A DNA stretch of 64,000 nt. It comes from JAXMEB01 sp046348545. GTDB lineage: Bacteria > Pseudomonadota > Gammaproteobacteria > Berkiellales > Berkiellaceae. Positions 31,868-40,415 of the stretch are shown one piece after another. A program made the position numbers and the translations under genes. The stretch's first letter is position 1; every line of letters begins with the position of its first letter. Location of the stretch: positions 434,001-498,000 of the forward strand of contig JAXMEB010000004.1 of the NCBI GenBank assembly GCA_046348545.1, in the 5' to 3' direction. A model generated the notes under the pieces. The model saw only the letters and a program-made list of their open reading frames with translations. It ran no database searches and was not told the DNA's origin.

Positions 31868-33631
31868 ATGTTGAATGACATCTTACAAGCTTCTGAACGT
31901 TATTATTTTCGTTTAAAAAACTGGTGGCAAACAGCTAAAAACCGATCCCTGATCAAGTATTTTAGAGATCAAATCCATCTAGATAAAATTATCCCAGCCT
32001 TGATGGTCTTGGGCTGGTTCGGGTATATCCCCTATTTTTTTACAGGATTGGTGATTGTTGGCGTGCCCTTAGTCGTTGCTCGCAGGCATACCATTTTAGG
32101 TCGTGTTAAAGGCCTGGTTGAAGCGGCTCAAGAGGGGAGTATCGCACTTCAAGCACGCTTAAGCAATCTTGCTGAGTCTCTTAGACAACGATCTGGTCGC
32201 GCGGTACCTCTGCAACGTCAGAGATATCAAGGACAAAGCTCAAACCCAGACTCTCCTCAAGCCCGCATCAAAGCGCAAACCAAAGCACGACTTAAAAATT
32301 GGGCAAGAGAAAAGGGTAGAGATTTTTATAAAAACTGGGTTCGTCATATCTTACCGGTGTATTTATTCTTTACTTTTGCTTTGGCACCAGCCTTCTTTGC
32401 GATTTATGGGTATTATCGCATAGGGCCTGACAACTTCTTGAAAAATGCGAAAGAACTCGGACAGCATCTCTTAGCAAGGATCCAATCTCGCATGCGATGG
32501 ATCCCACCTAGAGTCGGAGAAACAGTAGAAGAGCACGCTCAAAGAGAAGCCCATGCTTTCAGAAAACGGATCATATTGATGGGCGTTTTAGCAGCGGGTG
32601 CTGCGGCTTTATTTAGTTTTGGATTCGGAGGAATTTTTGTTGGACTATTCAATGCAACTTTGAGCACCGCGCTATTTATGGCACCCATGTATGGTGCATG
32701 GTTATTTACTAAGGATTGTTTCTTCGGCCTAGTCAAACCTTTAAAATTTGGAACACTGCATACCGGCGTATTCCTTGGCGCAATGTCGGGGCGTGCATGG
32801 GCAAATGCGCTCTTTTTTGGAACGCTAACAGGCCAAGTGACTCGAATGCTGGGTCAAATTTACTCGACTAGTCTATTAACCATGGCCGCATCGTCAGTGA
32901 CACAGACGGTACCGGAAGGTTTGAAATTTATAGGATTTAGACCCGGTGGTGCAGTGAGCTCGATCATAGATGCCCTGTCATCCCAGCACGTTGTCATGGG
33001 GGCTGAATTCTCTGGATATGCGGGTCCTACAACTGATGCATTATTTATGTTTATGCTTGTTGGCGGACTCTATGGTTATGTCGTGCATCAAATTTCTAAG
33101 CTCATCTATAATGAACTCAAAGTTGAAGCGGCTTCGATCTACAATGAGGCTGTTGAAGGCCGATTTCGGATGCCGCAAGTTAATAATTTGCTCTTTCAAC
33201 ATCGTTGGTCTTTGGCTTGGGCGGCTTCTGTATTACTCTACACGTTTGGATCGCCTCTTACACCTGTGGTTATGTCGATTTTTGGCGGTAGCTCGCTGAT
33301 AGCTTTGCCTGTTGTCGGACTTGGATTGGCAGCAACGATTGCAATTGGTAAGCGTTATGGCAATAGATTAGAAGCCGTTGCAAACCGTACTGGGACAAGG
33401 ATCTCTGATTTCTTCACAGCCGATCCAACGTTGGATGTTGAGCGGTATGTTGAACAGGAGTTGCAGGCAGCTCGCCCTAATAACCCCGCTGAAGACCCGT
33501 TAAATCAGCTGCCACCACGTGGCGTGCATTTCGACTTTTCAGTGAGAGAGCCCCAACAACAACTGCCGAATCAGAACCCTGGCCCCTTGGGAGAGGGTGG
33601 TCCGGTGGACCGGATGAGGGTTAGAAGTTAA
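31868..33631 (+). CDS. Large multi-pass membrane protein, unrecognised
   Basis: The 587-residue protein matches no family I know. Hydrophobic segments occur near residues 38-68, 160-185, 237-285, 310-330, 385-405 and 440-495, so it probably crosses the membrane six or more times. A basic, Gln-rich segment lies between the first and second (about 75-150). The last 60 residues are soluble, rich in Pro, Gln and Asn, and end in a stretch encoded by a palindromic REP-like sequence. It follows mazG after a gap with its own promoter candidate. Transport, envelope or secreted roles are all possible. Confidence 0.7.
   Translation: MLNDILQASERYYFRLKNWWQTAKNRSLIKYFRDQIHLDKIIPALMVLGWFGYIPYFFTGLVIVGVPLVVARRHTILGRVKGLVEAAQEGSIALQARLSNLAESLRQRSGRAVPLQRQRYQGQSSNPDSPQARIKAQTKARLKNWAREKGRDFYKNWVRHILPVYLFFTFALAPAFFAIYGYYRIGPDNFLKNAKELGQHLLARIQSRMRWIPPRVGETVEEHAQREAHAFRKRIILMGVLAAGAAALFSFGFGGIFVGLFNATLSTALFMAPMYGAWLFTKDCFFGLVKPLKFGTLHTGVFLGAMSGRAWANALFFGTLTGQVTRMLGQIYSTSLLTMAASSVTQTVPEGLKFIGFRPGGAVSSIIDALSSQHVVMGAEFSGYAGPTTDALFMFMLVGGLYGYVVHQISKLIYNELKVEAASIYNEAVEGRFRMPQVNNLLFQHRWSLAWAASVLLYTFGSPLTPVVMSIFGGSSLIALPVVGLGLAATIAIGKRYGNRLEAVANRTGTRISDFFTADPTLDVERYVEQELQAARPNNPAEDPLNQLPPRGVHFDFSVREPQQQLPNQNPGPLGEGGPVDRMRVRS
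33584..33620. repeat. REP-like palindrome inside the 3' end of the membrane protein gene
   Basis: The segment reads CCCTTGGGAGAGGG, then a palindromic core GGTCCGGTGGACC, then CGGATGAGGG. It has the GC-rich, CCCTC-type character of common proteobacterial REP sequences and encodes the last residues of the 587-residue protein (GPLGEGGPVDRMRV). No second copy was found in this window, so the repeat call rests on its resemblance. Confidence 0.4.
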
Positions 33632-33634
33632 GTT

Positions 33635-34663
33635 CTAACTGCACCCGCGCATCCCTTGGAACCCACTACTCACGGTATCTAAAACATGATGGAGACAATT
33701 TGCTAATTTCTCTTTCATATTTTTCTTCTCGATGTAACTGATCTCAAAGATATGGTGTGTCTGATACTGATTCAGGAGATAATCATCACTGGTTTGGATG
33801 GCATCAATCAATTGATATTTTAGAGCATCCAAGGCATGCCAGTGCTCACCCGTTGCAACCTGCTCTATTTGAACGACGGCACGATGTTGTATGATAAATT
33901 GTTTGAATAGTTGATGAGTTTGCTCAATATCCTCCTGAAATTTTTGCCGAGCGGCTTGTGTATTTTTACCAAATACAGTCAGGGTCCGCTTGTATTTGCC
34001 CGCCGTATGTTGTTCAAAATCAATATGATGTTTCGTGAGTAGGCGATTGAAATTAGGCAATTGTCCAACGACTCCAATCGAGCCAATGATAGCAAAGGGG
34101 GCTGCAATAATCTCATGGGCAACACAAGCCATTAAATAACCGCCACTGGCAGCGACCTTATCAATACTGACGACCAAATGAAGCCCCTGATCTCTAATTC
34201 GTTTGATTTGTGAAGCAGCCAGTCCGTAGGTGTGCACAAATCCGCCTGCGCTGTCAATCAATACCAGCACCTTATCTTTGGGATTGGCAGCCAACAGTAA
34301 AGCGTTGACAGATTCTCTTAATGCATTAACTTGTGAGGCTCTCATGTCCCCTTCAAATCGAATCAGAAACAAACGTGGTTTATCCTCGCCCATCTTCTTA
34401 GCGTTTATTTTGTCTTGTTTGGCCGCCTCTTTCTCTGTTTTACAGAGTGCCTTTTTTTCAGCTTTGTTGATAACAATTTTATGTTGTACAGCTTGTTTTA
34501 GAGATTTGACTTTGTCAGACAGGTTTTCGATAACGATAGTGCCTGCTACCTGTTTGTTTCGTTGCGATAAGGCAAAGGCAGAAGCTAACACAACTAAAAT
34601 ACCAATGATAATCGTGATTGTTTTGGCAAGAAATAAGCCATATTGCGCTAACCATTCCAGCAT
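33635..34663 (-). CDS. sohB: Inner-membrane peptidase SohB
   Basis: SohB is an S49-family membrane protease related to SppA. The 342-residue product has an N-terminal membrane helix (about 10-30), the Peptidase_S49 N-terminal region, then the active-site Ser in KVAASGGYLMACVA and the catalytic Lys in TAGKYKRTL. The length matches E. coli SohB. It is divergent from ccmA and ends 3 bases from the stop of the 587-residue membrane protein gene. Confidence 0.93.
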   Translation of the reverse strand: MLEWLAQYGLFLAKTITIIIGILVVLASAFALSQRNKQVAGTIVIENLSDKVKSLKQAVQHKIVINKAEKKALCKTEKEAAKQDKINAKKMGEDKPRLFLIRFEGDMRASQVNALRESVNALLLAANPKDKVLVLIDSAGGFVHTYGLAASQIKRIRDQGLHLVVSIDKVAASGGYLMACVAHEIIAAPFAIIGSIGVVGQLPNFNRLLTKHHIDFEQHTAGKYKRTLTVFGKNTQAARQKFQEDIEQTHQLFKQFIIQHRAVVQIEQVATGEHWHALDALKYQLIDAIQTSDDYLLNQYQTHHIFEISYIEKKNMKEKLANCLHHVLDTVSSGFQGMRGCS

Positions 34664-34756
34664 ATGATGTCCCTTAAGGTGTTCCGAAAATTTTAAATAT
34701 ATTAGGTGATTTGCTTAGAAGAGTCTAACGGGCTGTGCTAAAATTTGCCATCTTGA

Positions 34757-35377
34757 ATGTTAGATGTATGTTGCTTTGTGATCTCGTATTTAAAAGTTGA
34801 AAATCTAACTTTGTCCGTGTACCCACGGTGCATTTTAAAAGCAATCTCGTTTGAGCTCTCAACGGGCGATAGTCTGGCATTGATTGGTTCAAATGGTATT
34901 GGGAAAAGTACGCTGCTCAGGACTTTGGCTGATCTGAGATCGGTTGAGAAAGGCCAAATCAACTGGACAGGCGGCGTCAAAGCTTACTTGGGACATCTAC
35001 CGGGCTTCCGATCTTTACTTTCACCACTTGAGAATCTCAGTGAAGTTCAACTTTATGCGGGCTACCACCCTGACCGAACTCAATCTGAACACTATCTAAA
35101 GAAAGTTGGCTTGCCAAAAAATGCTTGGACTAAGCGGTGTGCTGAACTCTCTCAAGGGCAATGTCGACGAGTCGCCCTCGCGCAAGTGCTAGCTAAGCGT
35201 GCAAACTTATGGCTTTTAGATGAACCGTGTGCGGCATTGGATACCTCCGGACGAGATTTATTCTTGCGGTTACTCTCTGAACATTTAGAGATGGGCGGGG
35301 TGGCTATTGTGACAGGCCATCAACCATTGTCTTTCTGTGCCCAGCAGTTGGATTTGGAGTCTTATGCAGCCCCTTAG
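34757..35377 (+). CDS. ccmA: Heme exporter ATP-binding protein CcmA
   Basis: CcmA is the ATPase of the CcmABCD complex, which releases heme-loaded CcmE in System I cytochrome c maturation. The 206-residue protein has Walker A GSNGIGKSTLL, signature LSQGQCRRVALAQ and Walker B LWLLDEP. The ATG at 34757 lacks a clear ribosome site; a GTG at 34778 would give a more typical N-terminus (ISYLKVENLTL). It is the first gene of the ccm operon and overlaps ccmB. Confidence 0.93.
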   Translation: MLDVCCFVISYLKVENLTLSVYPRCILKAISFELSTGDSLALIGSNGIGKSTLLRTLADLRSVEKGQINWTGGVKAYLGHLPGFRSLLSPLENLSEVQLYAGYHPDRTQSEHYLKKVGLPKNAWTKRCAELSQGQCRRVALAQVLAKRANLWLLDEPCAALDTSGRDLFLRLLSEHLEMGGVAIVTGHQPLSFCAQQLDLESYAAP

Positions 35378-36059
35378 TATTGGACAATGGATAGGGTATC
35401 CCTTGAAGCATGAAATTAAAATACTGCTTCGATCAAAAAGTCGCTGGATGCAGCCTGTTTTATTTTTTTGTTTATTGGTGACGCTCTTCCCAATGGGATT
35501 AGGGGCTTCCACTCAGACGATAGTGCTATTGATGCCCACCTTAATTTGGATTGCAGTGATCCTCTCAGCCCTGTGGTCTGCTGAATCAGCATTTCAATTT
35601 GATTTAGAGCATGGTGCTTTAGAACAAATGATGTTGAGTAGCTATCCATTATGGCTTTGGCTCTTGATACGTGGATTCGCTTATTGGCTTATTGTCATAT
35701 TCCCTATGGTCCTGATGGGGCCTGCGTTAGCCTGGCTCTTCGGCCTTTCCGAGCAGGTTGTTCTCATCTTGGCCTGTACACTTTGTCTGGGCACACCGGG
35801 TCTGACTTTACTTGCTTTAATCGCGAGCGGGTTGACGGTCTGTTTGCGGCATCAGGGATTACTACTGGTCTTGATGATGCTCCCTCTATTGATTCCGTTT
35901 GTGATCTTTGGGGTAGGTAGTGTGAATCTGATTTTAATGGGTATTTGGCCTCGCAGTGAATTAGCTTGGCTGGGTGCTTTAAGTACTTTGGTGTTAACTT
36001 TAGGCCCCTTCGCGGGTAGTCTGGGAATTCAATACAGTTTGGATGATTCACTATCATGA
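35364..36059 (+). CDS. ccmB: Heme exporter membrane protein CcmB
   Basis: The 231-residue integral membrane protein has six hydrophobic spans and the CcmB core with SAESAFQFDLEHGALEQMML. The ATG at 35364 is chosen because GGAG lies 5 bases upstream and the usual N-terminal helix follows; it overlaps ccmA by 14 bases. CcmB forms the membrane part of the CcmA2BCD complex. Its end overlaps ccmC by 4 bases. Confidence 0.93.
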   Translation: MQPLSIGQWIGYPLKHEIKILLRSKSRWMQPVLFFCLLVTLFPMGLGASTQTIVLLMPTLIWIAVILSALWSAESAFQFDLEHGALEQMMLSSYPLWLWLLIRGFAYWLIVIFPMVLMGPALAWLFGLSEQVVLILACTLCLGTPGLTLLALIASGLTVCLRHQGLLLVLMMLPLLIPFVIFGVGSVNLILMGIWPRSELAWLGALSTLVLTLGPFAGSLGIQYSLDDSLS

Positions 36060-36796
36060 AAATGATGTATCAATTGGGGGCGCCCCAAGTGCTGTTCCGC
36101 TGGTGTCAGAGATTGAGCTTGCCATTAGAGGTGAGCTGCTTGTTGCTATTTCTGATGGGTTTAGGTTGGGGGTTCGGATACGCTCCAGCCGATTATCAGC
36201 AAGGTGATGCCTTTAGAATCATTTATCTTCACGTGCCTGCGGCGATTGGGTCGATGGCTGTATTCACGATGATGGCAATCGCTTCGGCGGTATATCTTAT
36301 TTGGCGAGTCAAAGCCGCCGCTTGGATTGCGGTATCTGCTGCGCCAGCGGGTGCTCTGTTAACCGCCTTAGCATTGGTCACCGGTGCGATATGGGGTAAA
36401 CCGATGTGGGGTACTTGGTGGGTTTGGGATGCACGCTTAACGTCAGAATTGATTTTATTATTTCTATATTTAGGTTATATGGGGCTTTATAGTGCTTTTC
36501 CGCATAAGGCACGGGCCTATAAAATTTGTGCTTTATTTTGCATCATCGCTTGGGTTGATATTCCGATCATTCATTTTTCAGTTGAGTGGTGGCAAACGCT
36601 CCATCAGGGTTCAACCATCACCCGTTTAAAGCCAACGATGACATTAGACATGTTGCTGCCCCTAGTGGTTATGCTCATGGCATTTGCGTTTTATGTTGCC
36701 TCTTTTATCTTACAACGGCTCAAAGCTGAAATTGTGATGGCTAATTTACAGACAGAATGGTTGAAACAGTGGTTGAAAGGGGAGCAAAACAGATGA
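36056..36796 (+). CDS. ccmC: Heme-handling protein CcmC
   Basis: CcmC delivers heme to CcmE. The 246-residue protein has six membrane spans and the tryptophan-rich WWD domain GTWWVWDARLTSEL, plus the conserved external His residues (IYLHVPAAIGS and IIHFSVEWW). It overlaps both ccmB and ccmD, so the cluster is translated as a unit. Confidence 0.95.
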   Translation: MKMMYQLGAPQVLFRWCQRLSLPLEVSCLLLFLMGLGWGFGYAPADYQQGDAFRIIYLHVPAAIGSMAVFTMMAIASAVYLIWRVKAAAWIAVSAAPAGALLTALALVTGAIWGKPMWGTWWVWDARLTSELILLFLYLGYMGLYSAFPHKARAYKICALFCIIAWVDIPIIHFSVEWWQTLHQGSTITRLKPTMTLDMLLPLVVMLMAFAFYVASFILQRLKAEIVMANLQTEWLKQWLKGEQNR

Positions 36797-36924
36797 ACTA
36801 TCTGCCGTATATTTTAAGCGCAGTGGGCATTGTGGCTATCAGCTTAGGGGGTGCCTACTGTTGGGTGCGATATGAGTGGTCGCGTGCACGTCAGTATGCG
36901 ATCCAAGTTGTGAGTGAAACCTAA
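36793..36924 (+). CDS. ccmD: Heme exporter small subunit CcmD
   Basis: The 43-residue protein has one membrane helix (about residues 6-25) followed by a basic cytoplasmic tail with WVRYEWSRARQYA. Size, topology and position between ccmC and ccmE identify CcmD, which is needed to release holo-CcmE from CcmABC. The ATG overlaps the ccmC stop by 4 bases; ccmE follows after one base. Confidence 0.88.
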   Translation: MNYLPYILSAVGIVAISLGGAYCWVRYEWSRARQYAIQVVSET

Positions 36925-36925
36925 T

Positions 36926-37351
36926 ATGTCGCCAGCACAAACTAAAAGGCTCCTTTGGGTGATATTGATTGTCATGGGCGTGAGTATCAGTGTGGGGCTG
37001 ATTCTCTTTGCGTTATCTAATAATGTAAATTTGTTTTATACCCCCTCCGAAGTGAAAGCCGGTACTGTCCCGATGGGCCATGCAATCCGAGTGGGCGGTA
37101 TGGTTGAGAAAGGTACATTAACGCGTGGTGAAGGACTGAAAGTGACTTTTGTGGTGACCGATTTTGCCGAGTCAGTCACTATTCATTACGAAGGTATCCT
37201 GCCAGATTTATTCAAAGAGGGGCAGGGTATTGTCGCGCAAGGGCTGCTAGAACCCAATCATCATTTCAAAGCCACACAAATTTTAGCCAAGCACGATGAG
37301 AATTATATGCCACCTGAAGTAAAAGCCAGTTTGAAGGAGCGTAAATCATGA
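36926..37351 (+). CDS. ccmE: Heme chaperone CcmE
   Basis: CcmE carries heme covalently in the periplasm. The 141-residue protein has one N-terminal membrane anchor and an OB-fold domain (VGGMVEKGTL, VVTDFAESV). The heme-binding motif HDENYMPPEV contains the His that forms the covalent heme bond. The ATG at 36926, right after ccmD, is preferred to a GTG 12 bases earlier. It overlaps ccmF by 4 bases. Confidence 0.95.
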   Translation: MSPAQTKRLLWVILIVMGVSISVGLILFALSNNVNLFYTPSEVKAGTVPMGHAIRVGGMVEKGTLTRGEGLKVTFVVTDFAESVTIHYEGILPDLFKEGQGIVAQGLLEPNHHFKATQILAKHDENYMPPEVKASLKERKS

Positions 37352-39180
37352 TTTTCTTGGGTGAACTGGCTTTAAAGCTCGCTTTGATTGCTTGTCTAGT
37401 GCTTATCGTGTATCGATCGGCGCGTTTGACGCAGGGCATGGCAGGGCTTGTCGTTTTTAGCTTTGCTGCTTTGACTTATGGCTTTGTCAATAATGATTTC
37501 AGTGTGTATTACATTGCAAATAATTCTAATGCTACCTTACCTTTGATCTATCGTATCTGTGCTGTTTGGGGAGCGCATGAGGGCTCCATGTTATTATGGG
37601 CTCTCATCTTAGCGGGGTGGATGTTTTTTGTTGCCAGATGCACTTCGCTCGAAGGAAAATTCAGATCTGATGTGATAGCGACGCTTAGTTTAATTCAATC
37701 TGGATTTTTGTTATTTATTTTATTAACGTCTAATCCATTTGAGCGAGCACCTTATTTTTTCCCATCGGAAGGTGCTGATTTAAATCCCCTTTTGCAAGAT
37801 CCAGGACTAATCATTCACCCTCCTATTTTGTATATGGGCTATGTTGGATTTGCGGTGCCGTTTGCATTTGCAATTGCTGGATTACTTCGAGGTCGCGTGG
37901 ACGCAACTTGGGCCCTTCAAGTGAAACCTTGGGCTTCAGTCGCATGGGCTTTTTTAACCGTTGGGATCACATTGGGTAGTTGGTGGGCATACTATGAATT
38001 AGGCTGGGGCGGATGGTGGTTTTGGGATCCGGTTGAAAATGCCTCTTTCATGCCATGGTTAGTAGGGGCTGCTTTATTGCATGCTTTAATGATTTTAGCT
38101 AAAAGAGGTTTGTTTGCAAGATGGACGCTTTTTTTAGCGATCACAGCATTTTCACTTAGTCTATTAGGGACATTTTTGGTCCGCTCAGGGGTTTTGACCT
38201 CGGTGCATGCGTTTGCAACTGATCCGGCGAGAGGATTATACATTTTAATCTTTTTAGCGTTGGTGATTGGTAGCGCTTTAGCTTTATTTTGCTTCAAGGG
38301 TCCCCGTATCACTTCTGAAGGGGTGATTGAACCCCTTTCAAGAGAGGCGGGGATGCTCTATGGTGGCGCTTTATTGTTAGCAGCTGCTGGTACCGTTCTA
38401 CTTGGGACACTCTATCCGCTTTTGGCAGATGCGTTGTGGCAAGATAAAATTTCGGTGGGACCTCCTTATTTCAATGCGGTCTTTATTCCTTTGATGTTGC
38501 CGGTTTGTTTTTTAATGTCGCTCATTCCTGTTGTGACGTGGGGGCAGAATTCTCTCAGAGGCATTCTCCGTTCTAGTCGGTTCTTATTTACCGTGAGCGT
38601 AGTCATTGTCTCAGGTTTAGCGTTTTATTACGATCAGCTTGTTTTAATGGGGTTGTTATTCAGCGTGTGGATTGTGCTGGCGACTTTAAAGCAAGCTTGG
38701 GAACAGGTTCGATCAAAAGGATTAAATCGCCGTTTGATGGGTATGTTTTTTGCTCATATTGGAATGGCTTTCTCTATTGCTGGGATTATCTTAACCACGC
38801 AATATGATATCGAGCAGGATGTGGCTATGAAAATCGGTGATACGCAGATGGTTGGGGATTATGAGTTTAAGCTTTTAAACTTAAAAAATATTGAAGGCCC
38901 TAATTATAAAGGGGTACAAGGTGAGTTTAAGGTCAATGCGCGTCATAAAGTGTATGAAACGACGCTGTATCCGGAAAAACGATTTTTCATTCCCAGACAA
39001 ATGCCAATGTCAGAAACGGCTTTGGATGCTGGGTTTTTCAGGGATTTATATGTTGCATTAGGTGAGCCGCTTCGCGATGATGCGTGGTCGGTTAGGATCT
39101 ATATTAAACCATTTGTGCGTTGGATCTGGCTAGGTGGGATTTTAATGGCACTCGGTGCTGCTGTAGGAGCAAGAAAATGA
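37348..39180 (+). CDS. ccmF: Heme lyase subunit CcmF
   Basis: CcmF, with CcmH, attaches heme to apocytochrome c. The 610-residue protein has many membrane spans, the WWD domain GGWWFWDPVENASFMPWL and conserved His residues around it (IIHPPILYMGY, LLHALMI). A periplasmic domain near the C-terminus and a final membrane helix are present. The length is slightly under the usual 650. The last 4 bases overlap ccmG. Confidence 0.95.
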   Translation: MIFLGELALKLALIACLVLIVYRSARLTQGMAGLVVFSFAALTYGFVNNDFSVYYIANNSNATLPLIYRICAVWGAHEGSMLLWALILAGWMFFVARCTSLEGKFRSDVIATLSLIQSGFLLFILLTSNPFERAPYFFPSEGADLNPLLQDPGLIIHPPILYMGYVGFAVPFAFAIAGLLRGRVDATWALQVKPWASVAWAFLTVGITLGSWWAYYELGWGGWWFWDPVENASFMPWLVGAALLHALMILAKRGLFARWTLFLAITAFSLSLLGTFLVRSGVLTSVHAFATDPARGLYILIFLALVIGSALALFCFKGPRITSEGVIEPLSREAGMLYGGALLLAAAGTVLLGTLYPLLADALWQDKISVGPPYFNAVFIPLMLPVCFLMSLIPVVTWGQNSLRGILRSSRFLFTVSVVIVSGLAFYYDQLVLMGLLFSVWIVLATLKQAWEQVRSKGLNRRLMGMFFAHIGMAFSIAGIILTTQYDIEQDVAMKIGDTQMVGDYEFKLLNLKNIEGPNYKGVQGEFKVNARHKVYETTLYPEKRFFIPRQMPMSETALDAGFFRDLYVALGEPLRDDAWSVRIYIKPFVRWIWLGGILMALGAAVGARK

Positions 39181-39725
39181 AAGGATATCGTCAATTTAAG
39201 TTTTCATGGACTGTTTTTATTGTTTTTTTTGGATTAGTCTCATTGCTATGGGCTGGGTTATCGCTTGATCCGAGATTATTGCCTTCTAAAATGATTTCGA
39301 AGCCATTTCCTTCCTTTTCACTGCCTAGTTTGAATGTTCAGAATCACCTGATTCAAAACAAAGATCTAAAGGGCAGAGTTGCTATGGTGCATATTTGGGC
39401 GACCTGGTGTGGCATTTGTTTGCAGGAGCATGATGCCTTGATGGAAATCTCTAAGAAATCTCCTTTCCCTATGTATGGTATTTTGTATCAAGATGATCCC
39501 CTTGATGGTCAACGTTGGCTTCGGCAAAATGGTGATCCCTATGCATTATCAATTCTGGATCAACGTGGTCGTTTAGGTTTGGATTTAGGTGTTTATGGGA
39601 CTCCTGAAACCTTTGTCATTGATGCGAATGGCATTATTCGTTATCGTGCAGTTGGCGCCATGACGATGCGCCGTTTTGAAAAAGAGCTTATGCCGATTTT
39701 GACTGAATTGAAGGCGGCTAAATAA
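39177..39725 (+). CDS. ccmG: Thiol:disulfide interchange protein CcmG/DsbE
   Basis: CcmG is a membrane-anchored thioredoxin that keeps apocytochrome cysteines reduced. The 182-residue protein has an N-terminal anchor, active site WCGIC within VHIWATWCGICLQEH, and the GTPETFVIDANG loop with the cis-proline. The usual active site is WCPTC/WCPSC; Gly-Ile between the cysteines is a small variation. The ATG at 39177 overlaps ccmF, as expected. The region after its stop is disrupted by a family A element. Confidence 0.92.
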   Translation: MKGYRQFKFSWTVFIVFFGLVSLLWAGLSLDPRLLPSKMISKPFPSFSLPSLNVQNHLIQNKDLKGRVAMVHIWATWCGICLQEHDALMEISKKSPFPMYGILYQDDPLDGQRWLRQNGDPYALSILDQRGRLGLDLGVYGTPETFVIDANGIIRYRAVGAMTMRRFEKELMPILTELKAAK

Positions 39726-39773
39726 TGCAGTTTAGTCATAACCCAGCTTGTTCACGTCTGATTACCGCGCATA

Positions 39774-39897
39774 TACCCTTCACAGCTGAATTTTCGGGGT
39801 TGTTGCCTTCGCGATTCTCACTGCAGTCATGTACTTTGTCTACACTCCTGGGACTCGAACGCTCGGCGCCTACCCGAAAAATCATCTGTTGTGGGTA
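39774..39897 (-). mobile_element. Family A MITE-like element, copy 6, inside the ccm operon
   Basis: This 124-bp copy with flanking TA lies between ccmG and ccmH. A frame opening with ATG at 39725 (overlapping the ccmG stop by one base) runs through the whole element without a stop and into ccmH in frame. The element either lengthens the ccmH leader or becomes part of its product. Confidence 0.85.
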
Positions 39898-39913
39898 TAA
39901 GGTGCCGTACCGA

Positions 39914-40327
39914 ATGAGTTGGCCATTTCGTTCGATATTAATATTGTGTTGCTGGTTGATATCTTTTGTGGCTTTGGCATCGATGCCGCCGACATTTGAA
40001 CGACTTGAAGATGAAGCTCGTTATACGACCTTAATCAAAAATATTCGATGTGTAACTTGTCAAAATCAAAGCCTTTCTGAATCCAATGCACCGGTAGCAG
40101 AAGCCATGCGTACGGAAATTGTAAATCAATTCAATGCAGGACGTTCAGAACAGGAGATTACTGATTTTTTAGTTGAACGTTATGGTGATTTTGTTTTATA
40201 TCGCCCACCGTTGAAGGGGCATACGTTGCCATTATGGCTTGCGCCGATCGGGATTGCCTTCATCGCATTAGGTGGTATGATTTGGAGCGTTGTTCGTCGT
40301 AAGGAGAAAAGGAATGTCAAACAATGA
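39914..40327 (+). CDS. ccmH: Cytochrome c maturation protein CcmH
   Basis: CcmH reduces apocytochrome c for the heme ligation complex. The 137-residue form has a signal/anchor (SILILCCWLISFVALA), the redox motif RCVTCQNQSLSESNAP, and a C-terminal membrane helix (WLAPIGIAFIALGGMIW). The ATG at 39914 gives the normal protein. An in-frame ATG at 39725 would add 63 residues read mostly through the family A element. No CcmI follows. The gene overlaps the next small ORF by 14 bases. Confidence 0.9.
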   Translation: MSWPFRSILILCCWLISFVALASMPPTFERLEDEARYTTLIKNIRCVTCQNQSLSESNAPVAEAMRTEIVNQFNAGRSEQEITDFLVERYGDFVLYRPPLKGHTLPLWLAPIGIAFIALGGMIWSVVRRKEKRNVKQ

Positions 40328-40415
40328 TGATCGTGCAGATGCTTGGGCAGCCGTTTTACTGATTGCCGTTTTTGTGGGTGGTTTGGTCTTTTGGTTGAGT
40401 GGTATGCCGTCTTGA
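40314..40415 (+). CDS. 33-residue single-span membrane peptide
   Basis: This small ORF starts with ATG at 40314 just after GGAGAAAAGG, overlaps ccmH by 14 bases and stops at 40415. It encodes an acidic head (MSNNDDRADAW) and one hydrophobic helix (AAVLLIAVFVGGLVFWL). The strong ribosome site and operon position support translation. It could be a remnant or functional substitute of the CcmI membrane anchor; that is speculation. Confidence 0.6.
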   Translation: MSNNDDRADAWAAVLLIAVFVGGLVFWLSGMPS

